The notes below the pieces were generated by a model. That model was not told where the DNA came from. It made no database searches and saw only the letters and a list, made by a program, of their open reading frames with translations. Below are positions 51,151 to 60,929 of a stretch of DNA of 64,000 bases, piece after piece (within the stretch, counting starts at the first letter, position 1; every line of letters starts with the position of its first letter). This stretch comes from Micromonospora violae (GTDB taxonomy: Bacteria > Actinomycetota > Actinomycetes > Mycobacteriales > Micromonosporaceae): positions 5,580,001-5,644,000 of the forward strand of contig NZ_SHKK01000001.1 of the NCBI RefSeq assembly GCF_004217135.1. Reading direction: 5' to 3'. The translations under genes were made by a program, and so were the position numbers.

Positions 51151-51265
51151 ATATCCACAGCCTGCCGAGATCCTGAACACAGGCGGTCATCCACAGGCTT
51201 GCACCCGCTCCCACGCGCTGTTTCACGTGAAACGGGGGGTGCCTGTGGACAACCGGTGTGGATAA
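51151..51265. promoter_or_regulatory. DnaA-box cluster beside the first parS
   Basis: Perfect boxes TGTGGACAA (51244-51252) and TGTGGATAA (51257-51265) lie 4 bp apart. Two one-mismatch boxes, ATATCCACA (51151-51159) and TCATCCACA (51187-51195), lie on the other side of parS 51220-51233. The parS site thus sits inside a DnaA-box group about 10 kb from oriC. Confidence 0.7.
51220..51233. promoter_or_regulatory. parS: parS site 1
   Basis: Exact 14-bp parS core GTTTCACGTGAAAC, the ParB nucleation site of bacterial chromosomes. Intergenic. Confidence 0.93.
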
Positions 51266-51552
51266 CTTTTCGACCGGTCGCTCGTTGTCCGCAGCCGCCC
51301 GGATCGGCGGGTTCGATGGCCGCCGGGCTGGCGGGTCTGATGGCCGTCCGGGCCGGCGGCGGAGGCGCATCGCGTGACGCCTCCGGACGGCCTCAGCCGT
51401 CCGGTGTTCCGCCCCGCACGCTCCGCCCCGCACGCTCCGGACCGCCGAGAGAGATCGCAGCACCGATGTCGCCGGTCCGAGATGCGGCGGCGACTCCACG
51501 CCGGGCCACTCAGGACGGAAGGGCTTGTTCAACGCGCCAGCACGATCACTCG

Positions 51553-51566
51553 GTTTCACGTGAAAC
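51553..51566. promoter_or_regulatory. parS: parS site 2
   Basis: Exact core GTTTCACGTGAAAC, extended to an 18-bp perfect palindrome (CG on the left and CG on the right, 51551-51568). Intergenic, 333 bp from site 1. Confidence 0.93.
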
Positions 51567-51820
51567 CGAGCCGCGCCGGGGCGCTCGGCACAGCCGGCGC
51601 TGGTTCCGCCGCTCGACTGGATTTGGCGAACCGCGGTGAAGGGCTCGCGGCCGAGGGGTTGGCTACCAAGGTGCGTTGCGCCCACTGAGCGGGCCGCTGA
51701 CGCTTCACGCGGGGCAGGGGGTGGCTCAGGTCGACCGGGCAGTCCCGGAGCGTTCTGTGGGGCGCGTAGGGGATCACTGGGTCGCCTCGGCCAGCACTGC
51801 ACCCCGCGCTCGCCGCCCCA

Positions 51821-51890
51821 CGCCCGATGCCCCGCGCCCGATGCCCCGCGCCCGATGCCCCGCGCCCGATGCCTCGCGCCCGATGCCCGC
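51821..51890. repeat. 14-bp tandem repeat (five copies)
   Basis: CGCCCGATGCCCCG is repeated at 51821, 51835, 51849, 51863 (one change) and 51877 (last two bases changed). It is non-coding DNA between parS sites 2 and 3. It is a minisatellite likely to vary between strains. Confidence 0.9.
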
Positions 51891-52092
51891 GCTCGTCGCC
51901 TCACCCTCGCTCGCCGCGCCGCCCCCTTGCCCAACCGCGCCTCTTGCCCACCGCGCCCCTTGCCCGCCAGCCCGCCACGCGCTCGTACGCACCCGTCGGC
52001 GATCGCCCACCCGCAATCCCCCAGCCGGGCACCACCCAACCGTCCGCCTTCGCGGTGAACCGGTCCGTCCGCCAGAGCCGTGACGGTCGGCT

Positions 52093-52106
52093 GTTTCACG
52101 TGAAAC
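52093..52106. promoter_or_regulatory. parS: parS site 3
   Basis: Exact core GTTTCACGTGAAAC, 69 bp past the parB stop codon. Intergenic. Confidence 0.93.
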
Positions 52107-52174
52107 GGGGCGGCCCGGAACGCAGAACGGCCGCGCCCCCTGCGGGTAGCGCGGCCGTCGGCGAACGGGCGGGG

Positions 52175-53191
52175 TCAGTCGCCGTTCTCCTCCTCCTGCT
52201 GCACGCCGATGATCCCGACGATCCGCTCAAGGTCGTCGACCGTGGCGAACTCGATCGTGATCTTGCCCTTGCTCCGGCCGATGTCCACCTTCACCCGGGT
52301 GTCGAACCGGTCGGACAACCGGTCGGCGAGATCGGTCAGGGCCGGCGCGTGGGCCTTGGGTCGCCGCTTCGCGGCCTGCCCCTTCGCCGGCCCGTCGTTC
52401 AGTGTCAGGGCCACGATCTCCTCGGTCGCCCGAACCGACAGCCCCTCGGCCACGATTCGCAGGGCCAACTGCTCCTGCGCCTCCGCCTCGTCGAGGCTCA
52501 GCAGGGCGCGGGCGTGCCCCGCCGACAGGATGCCGGCGGCGACCCGGCGCTGCACCTGCGCGGGCAGATTCAGCAGTCGGATCGTGTTGGAGATCTGCGG
52601 CCGACTCCGACCGATCCGCCGGGCCAACTCCTCGTGGGTGGCCCCGAACTCCTCCAGCAGCTGCTGGTAGGCCGCTGCCTCTTCCAGCGGGTTCAGATTG
52701 GCCCGGTGAATGTTCTCCAGCAGCGCGTCGCGGAGCATGGCGTCGTCGCGGGTGTCCCGGACGATCGCCGGGATGCTCTCCCGCCCCACCGCCTGGGCGG
52801 CCCGCCAGCGCCGCTCGCCCATCACCAGTTCGTACTTCTCGTCGTCGAGTTGGCGAACGACGATGGGCTGAAGGAAGCCGACCTCCTGGATCGAGGTCTT
52901 CAGCTCCTCCAGCGCCTCCTCATCGAAGACCTGGCGGGGCTGCTTCGGGTTGGGCATGATCGCGTCGACTGGGATCTCGGCGAATCGCGCACCAGGCACC
53001 GGGCTGAGCACGGGCTCCGGTTCGCGGACCGGCGCTCCGGCGGGCACCGCGGGAACGGCGACGGTGCTCGCCTCGGCCGCGTGCTCGTTCTCCGGCTCGG
53101 CCGTCGCGGTGCCCGCGGCACCCGGCGCCGGCCCGGTCGGGATCAGCGCCCCCAGGCCCCTACCCAGACCGCCCCGAGGACGGTTCTTCAT
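52175..53191 (-). CDS. parB: Chromosome-partitioning protein ParB
   Basis: 338 aa. An 85-residue linker leads to the CTPase/ParB N-domain with [32 protein letters not shown] (GERR motif of the CTP-binding site) and [21 protein letters not shown]. The central helix-turn-helix has [21 protein letters not shown] and [15 protein letters not shown]. The C-terminal dimer domain follows ([20 protein letters not shown]). ParB loads on parS, slides as a CTP-bound clamp and recruits SMC. It lies 27 bp after parA in the same operon. Confidence 0.96.
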   Translation of the reverse strand: MKNRPRGGLGRGLGALIPTGPAPGAAGTATAEPENEHAAEASTVAVPAVPAGAPVREPEPVLSPVPGARFAEIPVDAIMPNPKQPRQVFDEEALEELKTSIQEVGFLQPIVVRQLDDEKYELVMGERRWRAAQAVGRESIPAIVRDTRDDAMLRDALLENIHRANLNPLEEAAAYQQLLEEFGATHEELARRIGRSRPQISNTIRLLNLPAQVQRRVAAGILSAGHARALLSLDEAEAQEQLALRIVAEGLSVRATEEIVALTLNDGPAKGQAAKRRPKAHAPALTDLADRLSDRFDTRVKVDIGRSKGKITIEFATVDDLERIVGIIGVQQEEENGD

Positions 53192-53218
53192 GCCACGCCT
53201 CCCAGCGACTCGTCCGCA

Positions 53219-54544
53219 CTACGCATTCCGGCCCACCGGCTCCTTGACGCCCCGCTCGGCGATTTCCTGAGCGGCCTCGAAGTAACTCGTGGCACCCCGC
53301 GAACCGGGATCGTAGGTCATCACCGACTGGCCGTAGCTCGGTGCCTCGGAGACCCGGACGTTGCGGGGGATGACCGCCTGAAGAACCTTGTCGCCGAAGT
53401 GGTTCCGGACGTCCTGCTCGACGGCGTCGGCCAACCGGGTGCGACGGTCGTACATGGTCAGCAGGATGGTGGAGACGTCGAGCTTCGGGTTGAGGTGCTG
53501 GCGTACCAGGTTGATGTTGTTGATCAGCTGGTTGAGCCCTTCCAGCGCGTAGTACTCGCACTGGATCGGGATCAGCACCTCCTGCGCGGCAACCAGGGCG
53601 TTGACCGTGAGCAGACCGAGCGACGGCGGGCAGTCGATGAAGACGTAGTCGAACTCGCCCGGGTACGCGGCGATCGCCCGGTCCAGGCGCGACTCCCGGG
53701 CCACCACCGACACCAACTCGATCTCCGCGCCGGCCAGGTCGATGGTCGCGGGTACGCACCAGAGGTTGGGGATGCCCTCGACCGCCTGTGCCACCTCGGC
53801 CAGCGGCACGCTGTTGATCAGGCAGTCGTACACGTCGGGGATTCCGGTGTGGTGCGGGACGTTGAGCCCGGTCGAGGCATTGCCCTGCGGGTCGAGGTCG
53901 ACCACGAGCACCCGGTTGCCATGCAGGGCGAGCGCCACCGCAAGGTTGACGGTGGTGGTGGTCTTACCCACGCCACCCTTCTGGTTGGCGACGCACATGA
54001 CCCGGGTCCGGTCCGGCCGAGGCATGGTCACCTCGCCACTGGGATTCAGGATCTGCACGGCGCGCATCGCCTCCATAGCCAACGGTGGGTCATCCTCTTC
54101 GCGCGTCGGGGTTTCACGTGAAACGTACGTGGGGTCCGCCGCCACGGCCGCCAACGACTCGGTCGAAGCGACCGGCACGTCGACGACCACCGGCGTGGCA
54201 TCCCGAACGACGGCTGCGGTGGGTTGGTGCGGGACCGCCGGCTCGAAGCGGACCGCCGAGGCGGTGTTGCGGCGACCGGAGGTCGGCCGCACCTCGGCGG
54301 CGTTGACCGGCCGACTCAGCGCCTCCGGCGACCGACGAGCACTCGCCGGCTCCGGAGTGGTTGAGCTCTCCGGCCGACCAGAGCCCGACGGGGGGTCGAG
54401 CGCGGCCGGCGGATCGCTGTCCGTAGGTCGGGTTGATGGCCCGGTCGCGCTGGGCGACCAGCTGGGGTAGTCGGTTTCACGTGAAACGGGATCACTGGTC
54501 GACCCGGTCACGCGTGGATCGTCATACCTGCCGTCGTCATGCAC
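53219..54544 (-). CDS. parA: Chromosome-partitioning ATPase ParA
   Basis: 441 aa from a GTG at 54544 after AGGGATGACAG. The ATPase core starts near 165: RVMCVANQKGGVGKTTTTVNLA (deviant Walker A KGGVGKTT), VLVVDLDPQGNAS, YVFIDCPPSLGLLTVNAL and RNVRVSEAPSYGQSV. The first 155 residues are low complexity and contain VSRET twice, DPVSRETDY and TYVSRETPT; both peptides are encoded by parS sites (54474 and 54111). ParA pulls the ParB-parS complex using ATP-dependent DNA binding. A later start (M155-M159 region) cannot be excluded. Confidence 0.95.
   Translation of the reverse strand: MHDDGRYDDPRVTGSTSDPVSRETDYPSWSPSATGPSTRPTDSDPPAALDPPSGSGRPESSTTPEPASARRSPEALSRPVNAAEVRPTSGRRNTASAVRFEPAVPHQPTAAVVRDATPVVVDVPVASTESLAAVAADPTYVSRETPTREEDDPPLAMEAMRAVQILNPSGEVTMPRPDRTRVMCVANQKGGVGKTTTTVNLAVALALHGNRVLVVDLDPQGNASTGLNVPHHTGIPDVYDCLINSVPLAEVAQAVEGIPNLWCVPATIDLAGAEIELVSVVARESRLDRAIAAYPGEFDYVFIDCPPSLGLLTVNALVAAQEVLIPIQCEYYALEGLNQLINNINLVRQHLNPKLDVSTILLTMYDRRTRLADAVEQDVRNHFGDKVLQAVIPRNVRVSEAPSYGQSVMTYDPGSRGATSYFEAAQEIAERGVKEPVGRNA
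54111..54124. promoter_or_regulatory. parS: parS site 4 (inside parA)
   Basis: Exact core GTTTCACGTGAAAC within the parA coding sequence; on the coding strand it reads V-S-R-E-T. Confidence 0.93.
54474..54487. promoter_or_regulatory. parS: parS site 5 (inside parA)
   Basis: Exact core GTTTCACGTGAAAC, 19 codons from the parA start, again read as VSRET. Confidence 0.93.
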
Positions 54545-54800
54545 CTGTCATCCCTGCCCGCTTCGGATGGTCGGTCCGCGCCCCGGTCAACTTGGCCGCA
54601 TCCACGCCCGCATCTCAGAGCGTACGGCCCACGAGAGCGGTCGGAGACCCGCGACGTCCGTCACCCGCTCCACACTATCGACGCGCGGTCAGCCTACGGC
54701 GGACGGGCGCGGCCGGTCCACGTCGGGTTCTCATCCCCTCGTCCATCCGTACCGGTACAACGAGGCAACCCACCGGCCGGAAGCCCGGTGGCGCGACGTG

Positions 54801-55655
54801 TCAACCTCGGCGGGGGCGGCCACTCCGGGCGCGCTTCTTGGCGGCCGGGCGGGGTGGGCCGATCATCCGCTCCCGCACGATCTCCACAACTGTGGTGGGC
54901 GGGTCGATCACCCCGACGCCGCAGAGCTCCACGGTCGGCTGGCCGCCGCCGAGCCGCGCCACCACCTCGGCGTGCTCCTCGATCTCGGCTGCTGCGGACG
55001 AGCCCTTGAGCGCCAGCAGCCGGCCACCGCGAACCGCCAAGGGGAGACTCCAACCCGCCAGTCGGTCCAGGGGGGCGACCGCACGCGCGGTCACCACGTC
55101 TCCGCTGATCGGCTCCCGACCGCTCGATCCGCTGGCTGCCTCGTCGGCCCGGCCGCGGAACACCCGTACCGACCTGGCCAGGCCAAGTCGCTCGACCACC
55201 TCGATCAGGAACGACGTCCGTCGGGCGAGCGGCTCGATCAGGGTGACCGTGAGGTCGGGGCGGGCGATGGCCAGCACGAGACCCGGCAGACCAGCGCCGG
55301 AGCCGACGTCGAGCACCGTCGCGTCGGACGGGATCCGCTCGGCGACCGCAGCGCAGTTGAGCAGGTGCCGATCCCAGATGCGGGGTGCCTCCCGGGGGCC
55401 GATCAGCCCGCGGACCACCCCGTCGGTGGCCAGCAGTTCGGCGTACGCGGCGGCCAGGTCGAGACGATCACCGAAGAGGGTCAGCGCGGCCGGCGCCAGC
55501 TCCGGCGGTAACGCCGCATCGGTCGCGGCCGGGGCGGTGTCGCGCCCGGTCGACTCCGCGTCGAGGTCGGCGGTGGCGGGGTGGACAGCGGACGGCCCGG
55601 GCGGCGTGCCGCCCGGGCCGGACACGGCGTCAGCCGTGTTGTCGTCGTGGGTCAC
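54801..55655 (-). CDS. rsmG: 16S rRNA (guanine-N7) methyltransferase RsmG
   Basis: 284 aa from a GTG at 55655, 5 bp after the jag stop. A 50-residue disordered N-terminus precedes [19 protein letters not shown], the SAM-binding [41 protein letters not shown] and [20 protein letters not shown], then [15 protein letters not shown]. It methylates G527 of 16S rRNA; loss gives low-level streptomycin resistance in other bacteria. A basic C-terminus follows ([18 protein letters not shown]). Part of the rpmH-parB gene string. Confidence 0.95.
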   Translation of the reverse strand: MTHDDNTADAVSGPGGTPPGPSAVHPATADLDAESTGRDTAPAATDAALPPELAPAALTLFGDRLDLAAAYAELLATDGVVRGLIGPREAPRIWDRHLLNCAAVAERIPSDATVLDVGSGAGLPGLVLAIARPDLTVTLIEPLARRTSFLIEVVERLGLARSVRVFRGRADEAASGSSGREPISGDVVTARAVAPLDRLAGWSLPLAVRGGRLLALKGSSAAAEIEEHAEVVARLGGGQPTVELCGVGVIDPPTTVVEIVRERMIGPPRPAAKKRARSGRPRRG

Positions 55656-55659
55656 CCGG

Positions 55660-56277
55660 TCAGTCCGCCGGCCGTACGACGATGCGCCGGTTCGGCTCGA
55701 CGCCCTCGGACTCGCTCGCCACACCGGACATGGCGTTGACCACGTCGTGCACGCACTTGCGCTCGAACGCGGACATCGCCTCCAGGCGGACCGGCTCGCC
55801 GTACTCCTTGACCTTCTCGACGGCGTTCTTGGCGACCGCGGCGAGTTCCTTGCGGCGGTTCGCCCGGTAGCCGCCGACGTCGAGCAGCAGACGGCTCGGC
55901 GTACCGGTCTGCCGGAAGACGGCAAGGCGGGTCAGCTCCTGGAGCGCCTCCAGGGTGGCACCACGCTGACCGACCAGATTCTGCAGCCGCTCACCGACCA
56001 CCTCGACCATCGGACGGCCGGCGGCGACCAGCTCGTCGATGTCGCCGTCGTAGTCGAGGATGTCGAGCAGGCCCTCGACGTAGTCGGCGGCGATCTCGCT
56101 CTGCCGGAAGAGGTCGCCCTCGCCCACCGCCTTCTTGGCCCGGGTGCCAGCGGCGGTGTCGGTGTCGTCGTCCACCTCGGCGTCGTCGGCGTCGGTGTCG
56201 TCGTCGTTCACCGCGAGCGCGGGGGTCTCCTCCTCGTCCAGGGGCTGCTCGGCGCGGGGGATGCTGGTCTCGGTCAC
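55660..56277 (-). CDS. jag: KH-R3H RNA-binding protein Jag (KhpB)
   Basis: 205 aa from a GTG at 56277 preceded by GGAGATGAG; a longer frame upstream to 56415 is unlikely. The N-terminal 55 residues are acidic ([18 protein letters not shown]). The KH domain has [20 protein letters not shown] and [20 protein letters not shown] (GQRG in the GxxG position). The R3H domain has [19 protein letters not shown] and [16 protein letters not shown]. KhpB binds RNA and affects cell division and envelope synthesis in other bacteria. Located between yidC and rsmG as usual. Confidence 0.93.
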   Translation of the reverse strand: MTETSIPRAEQPLDEEETPALAVNDDDTDADDAEVDDDTDTAAGTRAKKAVGEGDLFRQSEIAADYVEGLLDILDYDGDIDELVAAGRPMVEVVGERLQNLVGQRGATLEALQELTRLAVFRQTGTPSRLLLDVGGYRANRRKELAAVAKNAVEKVKEYGEPVRLEAMSAFERKCVHDVVNAMSGVASESEGVEPNRRIVVRPAD

Positions 56278-56489
56278 GGTCTCATCTCCGTAATCGCTCG
56301 GCCGGACCGTCGGGTCCGACTGGTTTCCCGGGGCCGGCGGGAGGTCGCCGGTGCCCACGGGCACGTCTGTACGGGCAGTGTCGCCCGTGGCCGCGCGGCG
56401 CGCGGTCGGTTCCACCCGGCGCCGGCCGTACGGCGGCTGCGCGGTGCGGAACGGGCCGCCACCGGTGGTCCGGCGGCGGCCCTCGCGGA

Positions 56490-57479
56490 TCAGCCCTGCC
56501 GCTTGGCGGGGCGGCTCTTCTTCGGGTTGTTCACCGGCTTCGCGCCCGGCTTCGGCCCGGCCACCTTGGGCGCGGCCGCCTTGACCGGCGCCGGCGGGGC
56601 CGCCTTGCCGCGGCCGAACAGGCCACCGGACTTGGCGGGCTGCACCGGGTTACGGGAGGCGGCGGGGGCGACGGCCTTCTTGGCCGTCACCGGCGGCGGG
56701 AACTTCCGCAGCACCCACTGCTGCTGGCCGAGGGTGAAGAGGTTGTTGGTGACCCAGTAGATGATGACGCCGATCGGAAAGATCGCGCCGGAGATCAGCA
56801 GCGACGCGGGGATGCCGTAGAGCATCAGTCGCTGGATCATCCGCTGCTGCGGGTCCTCCGCCCAGCCGGTCTTGAGGATCATCTGACGGCTGGTCAGGTA
56901 GGTGGTCGCGATCATGACCAGCACCAGGACACCGGCGATGACCTTCACGGTGCTGCCGTTGGCACCGAGGCTGGCCAGCTCGTCGGCCGTGGAGCCGAAC
57001 TTGCCGGCGATCGGGGCGGTGAAGAGCTTCGCCTGCGAGGCGCTCTGGAACTGGTCGACGGTCCAGCCGTAGAGGGTCTTGTTCTGCTTGTCCGGGTCGA
57101 GGCGGCGCAGCACGTGGAAGAGGCCCAGGAAGACCGGGATCTGAAGGAACATCGGAAGGCAACCCATCAGCGGGTTGGCCTTCTCCTTCTTGTACAGCTC
57201 CATCATTTCTTTCTGGAGCGTCTCCCGGTCACCCTTGTGCTTCTCCTGAAGCTCCTTGACCTTGGGCTGGAGCGCCTGCATCGCCCGCTGCGACTTGATC
57301 TGCTTGACGAAGACGGGGAACAGGATCACCCGGACGGTGACCACCAGGAAGACGATGGCCAGGATCCAGGCGAAGTTGGTGCCGAGCACCGCGCCGACCG
57401 GCACCCCGATGGCGTCCCAAGCAGAGTGCCAGGTCAGCAGGATCCACGAAATCGCGTAGTAGATCCAGTCGAGACTCAA
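56490..57479 (-). CDS. yidC: Membrane protein insertase YidC
   Basis: 329 aa, TTG start (57477-57479) overlapping the yidD stop codon (TTGA), so translational coupling compensates for the weak codon. Short Gram-positive-type YidC/Oxa1 topology: [53 protein letters not shown] (key VRVILFPVF), [23 protein letters not shown] and a last helical pair ([27 protein letters not shown], key [12 protein letters not shown]). The tail is basic ([11 protein letters not shown]), suitable for ribosome contact. The hydrophilic groove Arg (in VRVILFPV) is kept. It inserts small membrane proteins. Confidence 0.95.
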   Translation of the reverse strand: MSLDWIYYAISWILLTWHSAWDAIGVPVGAVLGTNFAWILAIVFLVVTVRVILFPVFVKQIKSQRAMQALQPKVKELQEKHKGDRETLQKEMMELYKKEKANPLMGCLPMFLQIPVFLGLFHVLRRLDPDKQNKTLYGWTVDQFQSASQAKLFTAPIAGKFGSTADELASLGANGSTVKVIAGVLVLVMIATTYLTSRQMILKTGWAEDPQQRMIQRLMLYGIPASLLISGAIFPIGVIIYWVTNNLFTLGQQQWVLRKFPPPVTAKKAVAPAASRNPVQPAKSGGLFGRGKAAPPAPVKAAAPKVAGPKPGAKPVNNPKKSRPAKRQG

Positions 57480-57772
57480 TTCGGGGCTCCAGTCACATCA
57501 GCACGACGGCGGCCGCCCGGCTCCGGCACCGGGTCGTATCCACCAGGGTGAAAGGGGTGGCAGCGCAACAACCGCCGGACCGCCAGCACAGCTCCCCGAA
57601 GCGCGCCGTGCCGAGCGACCGCCTCTTGGGCGTACGCGCTGCACGACGGGTAGAACCGACAGCGAGCCGGCAGTGCCGGACTTATCCACCGACGGTACGC
57701 GATGATAGGCGCGATCAGCACCTTGGCACCGGTTGTCGACGGGCGTGGGCTGGTCTGCTCGGTGCCGCTCAT
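57476..57772 (-). CDS. yidD: Membrane protein insertion efficiency factor YidD
   Basis: 98 aa. The core [38 protein letters not shown] (key [10 protein letters not shown]) and [16 protein letters not shown] are the family signature, with the conserved cysteines. It overlaps rnpA by 4 bp (ATGA) and yidC by 4 bp (TTGA). It associates with the membrane and helps YidC. Confidence 0.95.
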   Translation of the reverse strand: MSGTEQTSPRPSTTGAKVLIAPIIAYRRWISPALPARCRFYPSCSAYAQEAVARHGALRGAVLAVRRLLRCHPFHPGGYDPVPEPGGRRRADVTGAPN

Positions 57773-58185
57773 CGGGACCGCCGCTCGCGGGGCGACCGGG
57801 CGACCGCGATGGCGGCGTCCAGGTCGGTGGCGAGCCGAGGGTACGACGCCTGCGCCGCGGCGGGGAGCGCCCGCACCACGAGGGTGCTGCCGGCAGGCAG
57901 GGCGGTCAGCCGTTCCCGGACCAGCGCGCGCAGTCGGCGTCGGACCCGGTTACGGGTCACCGCGTTGCCGACCGCCTTGGACACGACGAAGCCGGCACGG
58001 GACGGCGCGGACGACTGGTCCGCACTGGTGTCCTGTGCCGGCTCCGGCGAGGTCGGTGTGCTGGGGTCGGGGGTCACCGGCACGGCCAGGTGGACCACGA
58101 CGGCTCCACGTCCGGCGCGTCGGCCACCGCGAACCGCTGCGGCGAAGTCAGTGCTGCGCCGCAGTCGCTGTGCGGCGGCCAGCAC
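57769..58185 (-). CDS. rnpA: Ribonuclease P protein component
   Basis: 138 aa from a GTG at 58185 after AGGGGACG; the open frame further upstream lacks support. It starts [21 protein letters not shown], has [29 protein letters not shown] (the RNR motif in NRVRRRLR) and [21 protein letters not shown] 20-residue insertion of disordered Pro/Thr/Asp ([20 protein letters not shown]) interrupts the domain before GFVVSK. It binds RNase P RNA and its pre-tRNA substrate. Confidence 0.92.
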   Translation of the reverse strand: MLAAAQRLRRSTDFAAAVRGGRRAGRGAVVVHLAVPVTPDPSTPTSPEPAQDTSADQSSAPSRAGFVVSKAVGNAVTRNRVRRRLRALVRERLTALPAGSTLVVRALPAAAQASYPRLATDLDAAIAVARSPRERRSR

Positions 58186-58219
58186 GACTGCCCACGTCCC
58201 CTGGACCGGCCCGGTCGGC

Positions 58220-58357
58220 TCAGGCCGACAGGGTGGTGCGACCCTTGGCGCGACGGCTCGACAGGATGGCACGGCCGGCACGGGTGCGCATGCGCAGCCG
58301 GAAGCCGTGGGTCTTCGCGCGCCGGCGGTTGTTCGGCTGGTAGGTGCGCTTGCTCAC
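58220..58357 (-). CDS. rpmH: 50S ribosomal protein L34
   Basis: 45 aa, GTG start after [31 protein letters not shown], then [20 protein letters not shown] and a final RTTLSA are the complete L34. First gene of the leftward rpmH-rnpA-yidD-yidC-jag-rsmG-parA-parB string at the origin. Confidence 0.97.
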   Translation of the reverse strand: MSKRTYQPNNRRRAKTHGFRLRMRTRAGRAILSSRRAKGRTTLSA

Positions 58358-58985
58358 GTCAGGCTCTCCGTTTTCGTACGCGCCCCGCGCGACGGGATCG
58401 CCGGGGTCGTGTGGTGGTCCAGGCCACCTCGACGGTGGCCCACGATCGGTGCTGTCCGGCGGAGCGGGGCCTCGGCGATGCGGGGATGCGACCGTGGACA
58501 GCAAGCACCCATCACCCTAGCAGAGGGCGAGAAAGCAGCCGTTCCAGCCTACGCAGGGGGGCAATGACCGTCAAACACCCCGAGCGGCGGACAACGGGAC
58601 GCGCCCGAGGCCGGACGGCGGTTTTCGCTGATGCCGACAAGGGCGCCGTCGCGTCGCCGGTTGATGGCGCAGGGACAACGCTGTTACCGTGCCCGATTGC
58701 GGTGAGCGTCTTCAAGCTCCGGTCGTCGCACAGGCAAGACCGGACAAGGCAGTGAATCGTTCGGCACGGTGAACCCGCTTCAGCGCCCGTTCAGGCAGGG
58801 GCAGGTCCCACCCCCGTCCGGTGGCGGCCACATTTGGTCGGTACACAGGCTGTGGATAACTTGTGGATGACCACCGGTCGATCGTCCGGGTGGGTGTTGT
58901 TCCACCCGCGAACGCGGCGGGCCCGGGACGGCCGGCTGGCAGACAGCGGCGGCCGGGGAGCAGAAGCGAGGGGGGTGGCACGACG
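58358..58985. promoter_or_regulatory. rpmH-dnaA divergent intergenic region
   Basis: 628 bp with divergent promoters for rpmH and dnaA. Near dnaA a perfect DnaA box TGTGGATAA (58851-58859) is followed by a one-mismatch TGTGGATGA (58862-58870), a classic site for dnaA autoregulation. The rest shows no coding sequence or strong repeat to my reading. Confidence 0.6.
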
Positions 58986-60812
58986 GTGGCCGGTACGACC
59001 GACCTTGCCGCAGTGTGGTTAGCGGCGACCGACGAGCTAGCCGACGAGATCATCTCCGCTCAGCAGCGTGCGTATCTCCGACTGACCCGCCTGCGAGCCA
59101 TCGTCGAGGACACCGCGCTGCTCTCCGTTCCGGACGCGTTCACCCGCGACGTGATCGAGTCACGGCTGCGCCCGGCGATCACCGAGGCGCTCACCCGCCG
59201 GTTGGGTCGACCGATTCAGGTCGCGGTCACCGTGCGGGTGGCCGAGGACGCCGCCGGCCGACCAGCGGGCACCGTCTACCGCAGTGGCCCGGAGACCGGG
59301 CAGCTCGATCTCGACGGTCCGGGTGTCTCGTCGTTCGACGACGACCAGGGCACCGGCCCGCACGCCGACACGATGATCCCTGAGCAGTCCCCGGCGCGTA
59401 CGTCCGATCCGGTGGCACCGCCCGCGCCGGCGGGTCCGCCGCTCGCGCCGGGCGTCGACGGGCACCGCCCGGGGTTGATTCCGGCCAGCCGGGACGGGCA
59501 GGAGGCGTTGTTCAGCACCGCCTTCGCGGAGCCGTTGCGGCCGCCCCGACCGGGCGCGGACCGACGCGGCTACGACGAGCAGGCCGCCCGCCTGGACCCC
59601 TCCGGCCCGGACACCCGGCCCTACGAGCCGCGCTACCGGGACGACTCGGCGTCGCCGCGCGACCAGCACGTGATCCGTGCGCTCCCGCGGGACAGCGGAA
59701 CGGACAGCGGCCCGGGTCGCAGCGCGGTGGACCATCGCAGCGGTGGCCGCGACGACCGCCGGTTGCCCGGCGCCGACACCGGCGGCAACCGGCTCAACCC
59801 GAAGTACATGTTTGAGACGTTCGTCATCGGCTCGTCCAACCGCTTCGCCCACGCCGCGAGCGTGGCGGTGGCCGAATCACCGGCCAAGGCGTACAACCCG
59901 CTGTTCATCTACGGGCACTCCGGGCTGGGCAAGACGCACCTGCTGCACGCCATCGGGCATTACGCCACCACGCTCGGCAACGCCCGCTCGGTCCGGTACG
60001 TCTCGACCGAGGAATTCACCAACGACTTCATCAACTCGCTCCGGGACGACAAGACCAGCGCGTTCCAGCGGCGCTACCGCGACGTCGACATCCTGTTGAT
60101 CGACGACATCCAGTTCCTGGAGAACCGCGAGCGCACCCAGGAGGAGTTCTTCCACACCTTCAACACCCTGCACAACGCCAACAAGCAGATCGTGATCACC
60201 TCGGACCGGTCGCCGCGTCAGCTCGCCACCCTTGAGGACCGGATGCGAACCCGGTTCGAGTGGGGGTTGCTGGCCGACATCCAGCCGCCGGATCTGGAGA
60301 CCCGGATCGCGATCCTGCAGAAGAAGGCTGCGCAGGAGCGGATGTACGCGCCGCCGGACGTGTTGGAGTTCATCGCCTCCCGGGTGTCGAACTCGATCCG
60401 GGAGCTGGAGGGCGCGCTGATCCGGGTGACCGCGTTCGCGAGCCTGACCCGGTCGACCGTCGAGCTGTCACTGGCTGAGGAGGTTCTTCGGGACTTCATG
60501 CCGGACGGCGCCGGTCCGGAGATCAACGCGGACCAGATCATGGCCTCGACCGCTGACTACTTCGGGGTGAGCCTGGAGGACCTGCGCGGCCAGTCCAGGT
60601 CCCGGGTACTGGTCAACGCCCGGCAGGTGGCCATGTACCTGTGTCGGGAGTTGACCGAGCTGTCGCTGCCCCGGATCGGGCAGGCGTTCGGTGGCCGGGA
60701 CCACACCACCGTGATGCACGCCGACCGCAAGATTCGGCAGCAGATGGCGGAGCGCCGCTCGCTGTACAACCAGATCGCCGAGCTGACCAACCGGATCAAG
60801 CAGAACAGTTGA
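58986..60812 (+). CDS. dnaA: Chromosomal replication initiator DnaA
   Basis: 608 aa from a GTG at 58986 after GGGGGTGGC. Domain I is residues about 1-90 ([19 protein letters not shown]). Domain II is a long disordered linker, about 90-270, as in Streptomyces and relatives. Domain III has Walker [18 protein letters not shown] near 309, Walker [16 protein letters not shown] near 367 and [23 protein letters not shown]. Domain IV has [25 protein letters not shown] near 560-580, the DnaA-box reader. It opens oriC, directly downstream. An intrinsic terminator follows. Confidence 0.97.
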   Translation: MAGTTDLAAVWLAATDELADEIISAQQRAYLRLTRLRAIVEDTALLSVPDAFTRDVIESRLRPAITEALTRRLGRPIQVAVTVRVAEDAAGRPAGTVYRSGPETGQLDLDGPGVSSFDDDQGTGPHADTMIPEQSPARTSDPVAPPAPAGPPLAPGVDGHRPGLIPASRDGQEALFSTAFAEPLRPPRPGADRRGYDEQAARLDPSGPDTRPYEPRYRDDSASPRDQHVIRALPRDSGTDSGPGRSAVDHRSGGRDDRRLPGADTGGNRLNPKYMFETFVIGSSNRFAHAASVAVAESPAKAYNPLFIYGHSGLGKTHLLHAIGHYATTLGNARSVRYVSTEEFTNDFINSLRDDKTSAFQRRYRDVDILLIDDIQFLENRERTQEEFFHTFNTLHNANKQIVITSDRSPRQLATLEDRMRTRFEWGLLADIQPPDLETRIAILQKKAAQERMYAPPDVLEFIASRVSNSIRELEGALIRVTAFASLTRSTVELSLAEEVLRDFMPDGAGPEINADQIMASTADYFGVSLEDLRGQSRSRVLVNARQVAMYLCRELTELSLPRIGQAFGGRDHTTVMHADRKIRQQMAERRSLYNQIAELTNRIKQNS

Positions 60813-60852
60813 GGCGTACGGCCGCCGTCGCGGCGGTACCCAGCCCGGGACA

Positions 60853-60886
60853 CGCCCGGCCGGATCTCCGGCCGGGCGTTGTTTTT
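60853..60886 (+). terminator. Intrinsic terminator of dnaA
   Basis: CGCCCGGCCGGA (60853-60864) pairs exactly with TCCGGCCGGGCG (60867-60878), then TTGTTTTT. One of the few hairpins here with a real T-run, 40 bp past the dnaA stop. Confidence 0.92.
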
Positions 60887-60929
60887 GGTCCGCCGACTGG
60901 ACTCTCGACATGGTGGAGACCACAGCATT

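Larger units (their letters stand above)
51032..52174. promoter_or_regulatory. 1.1-kb non-coding region with three parS sites, DnaA boxes and a minisatellite
   Basis: Between the HIT-like gene and parB I see no reliable coding sequence. It holds parS at 51220-51233, 51553-51566 and 52093-52106, a DnaA-box cluster at 51151-51265, and a 14-bp tandem repeat at 51821-51890. parS next to parB and DnaA boxes suggests a segregation centre. Confidence 0.75.

Noticed and set aside
51821..51890. CRISPR array
   Set aside because: The repeats are adjacent with no spacers and no cas genes are near.
51032..52099. Upstream extension of the HIT-like gene to 755 aa
   Set aside because: The extension would run through parS sites, DnaA boxes and the minisatellite and has no motif; the GTG at 51031 follows a minus-10-like box.
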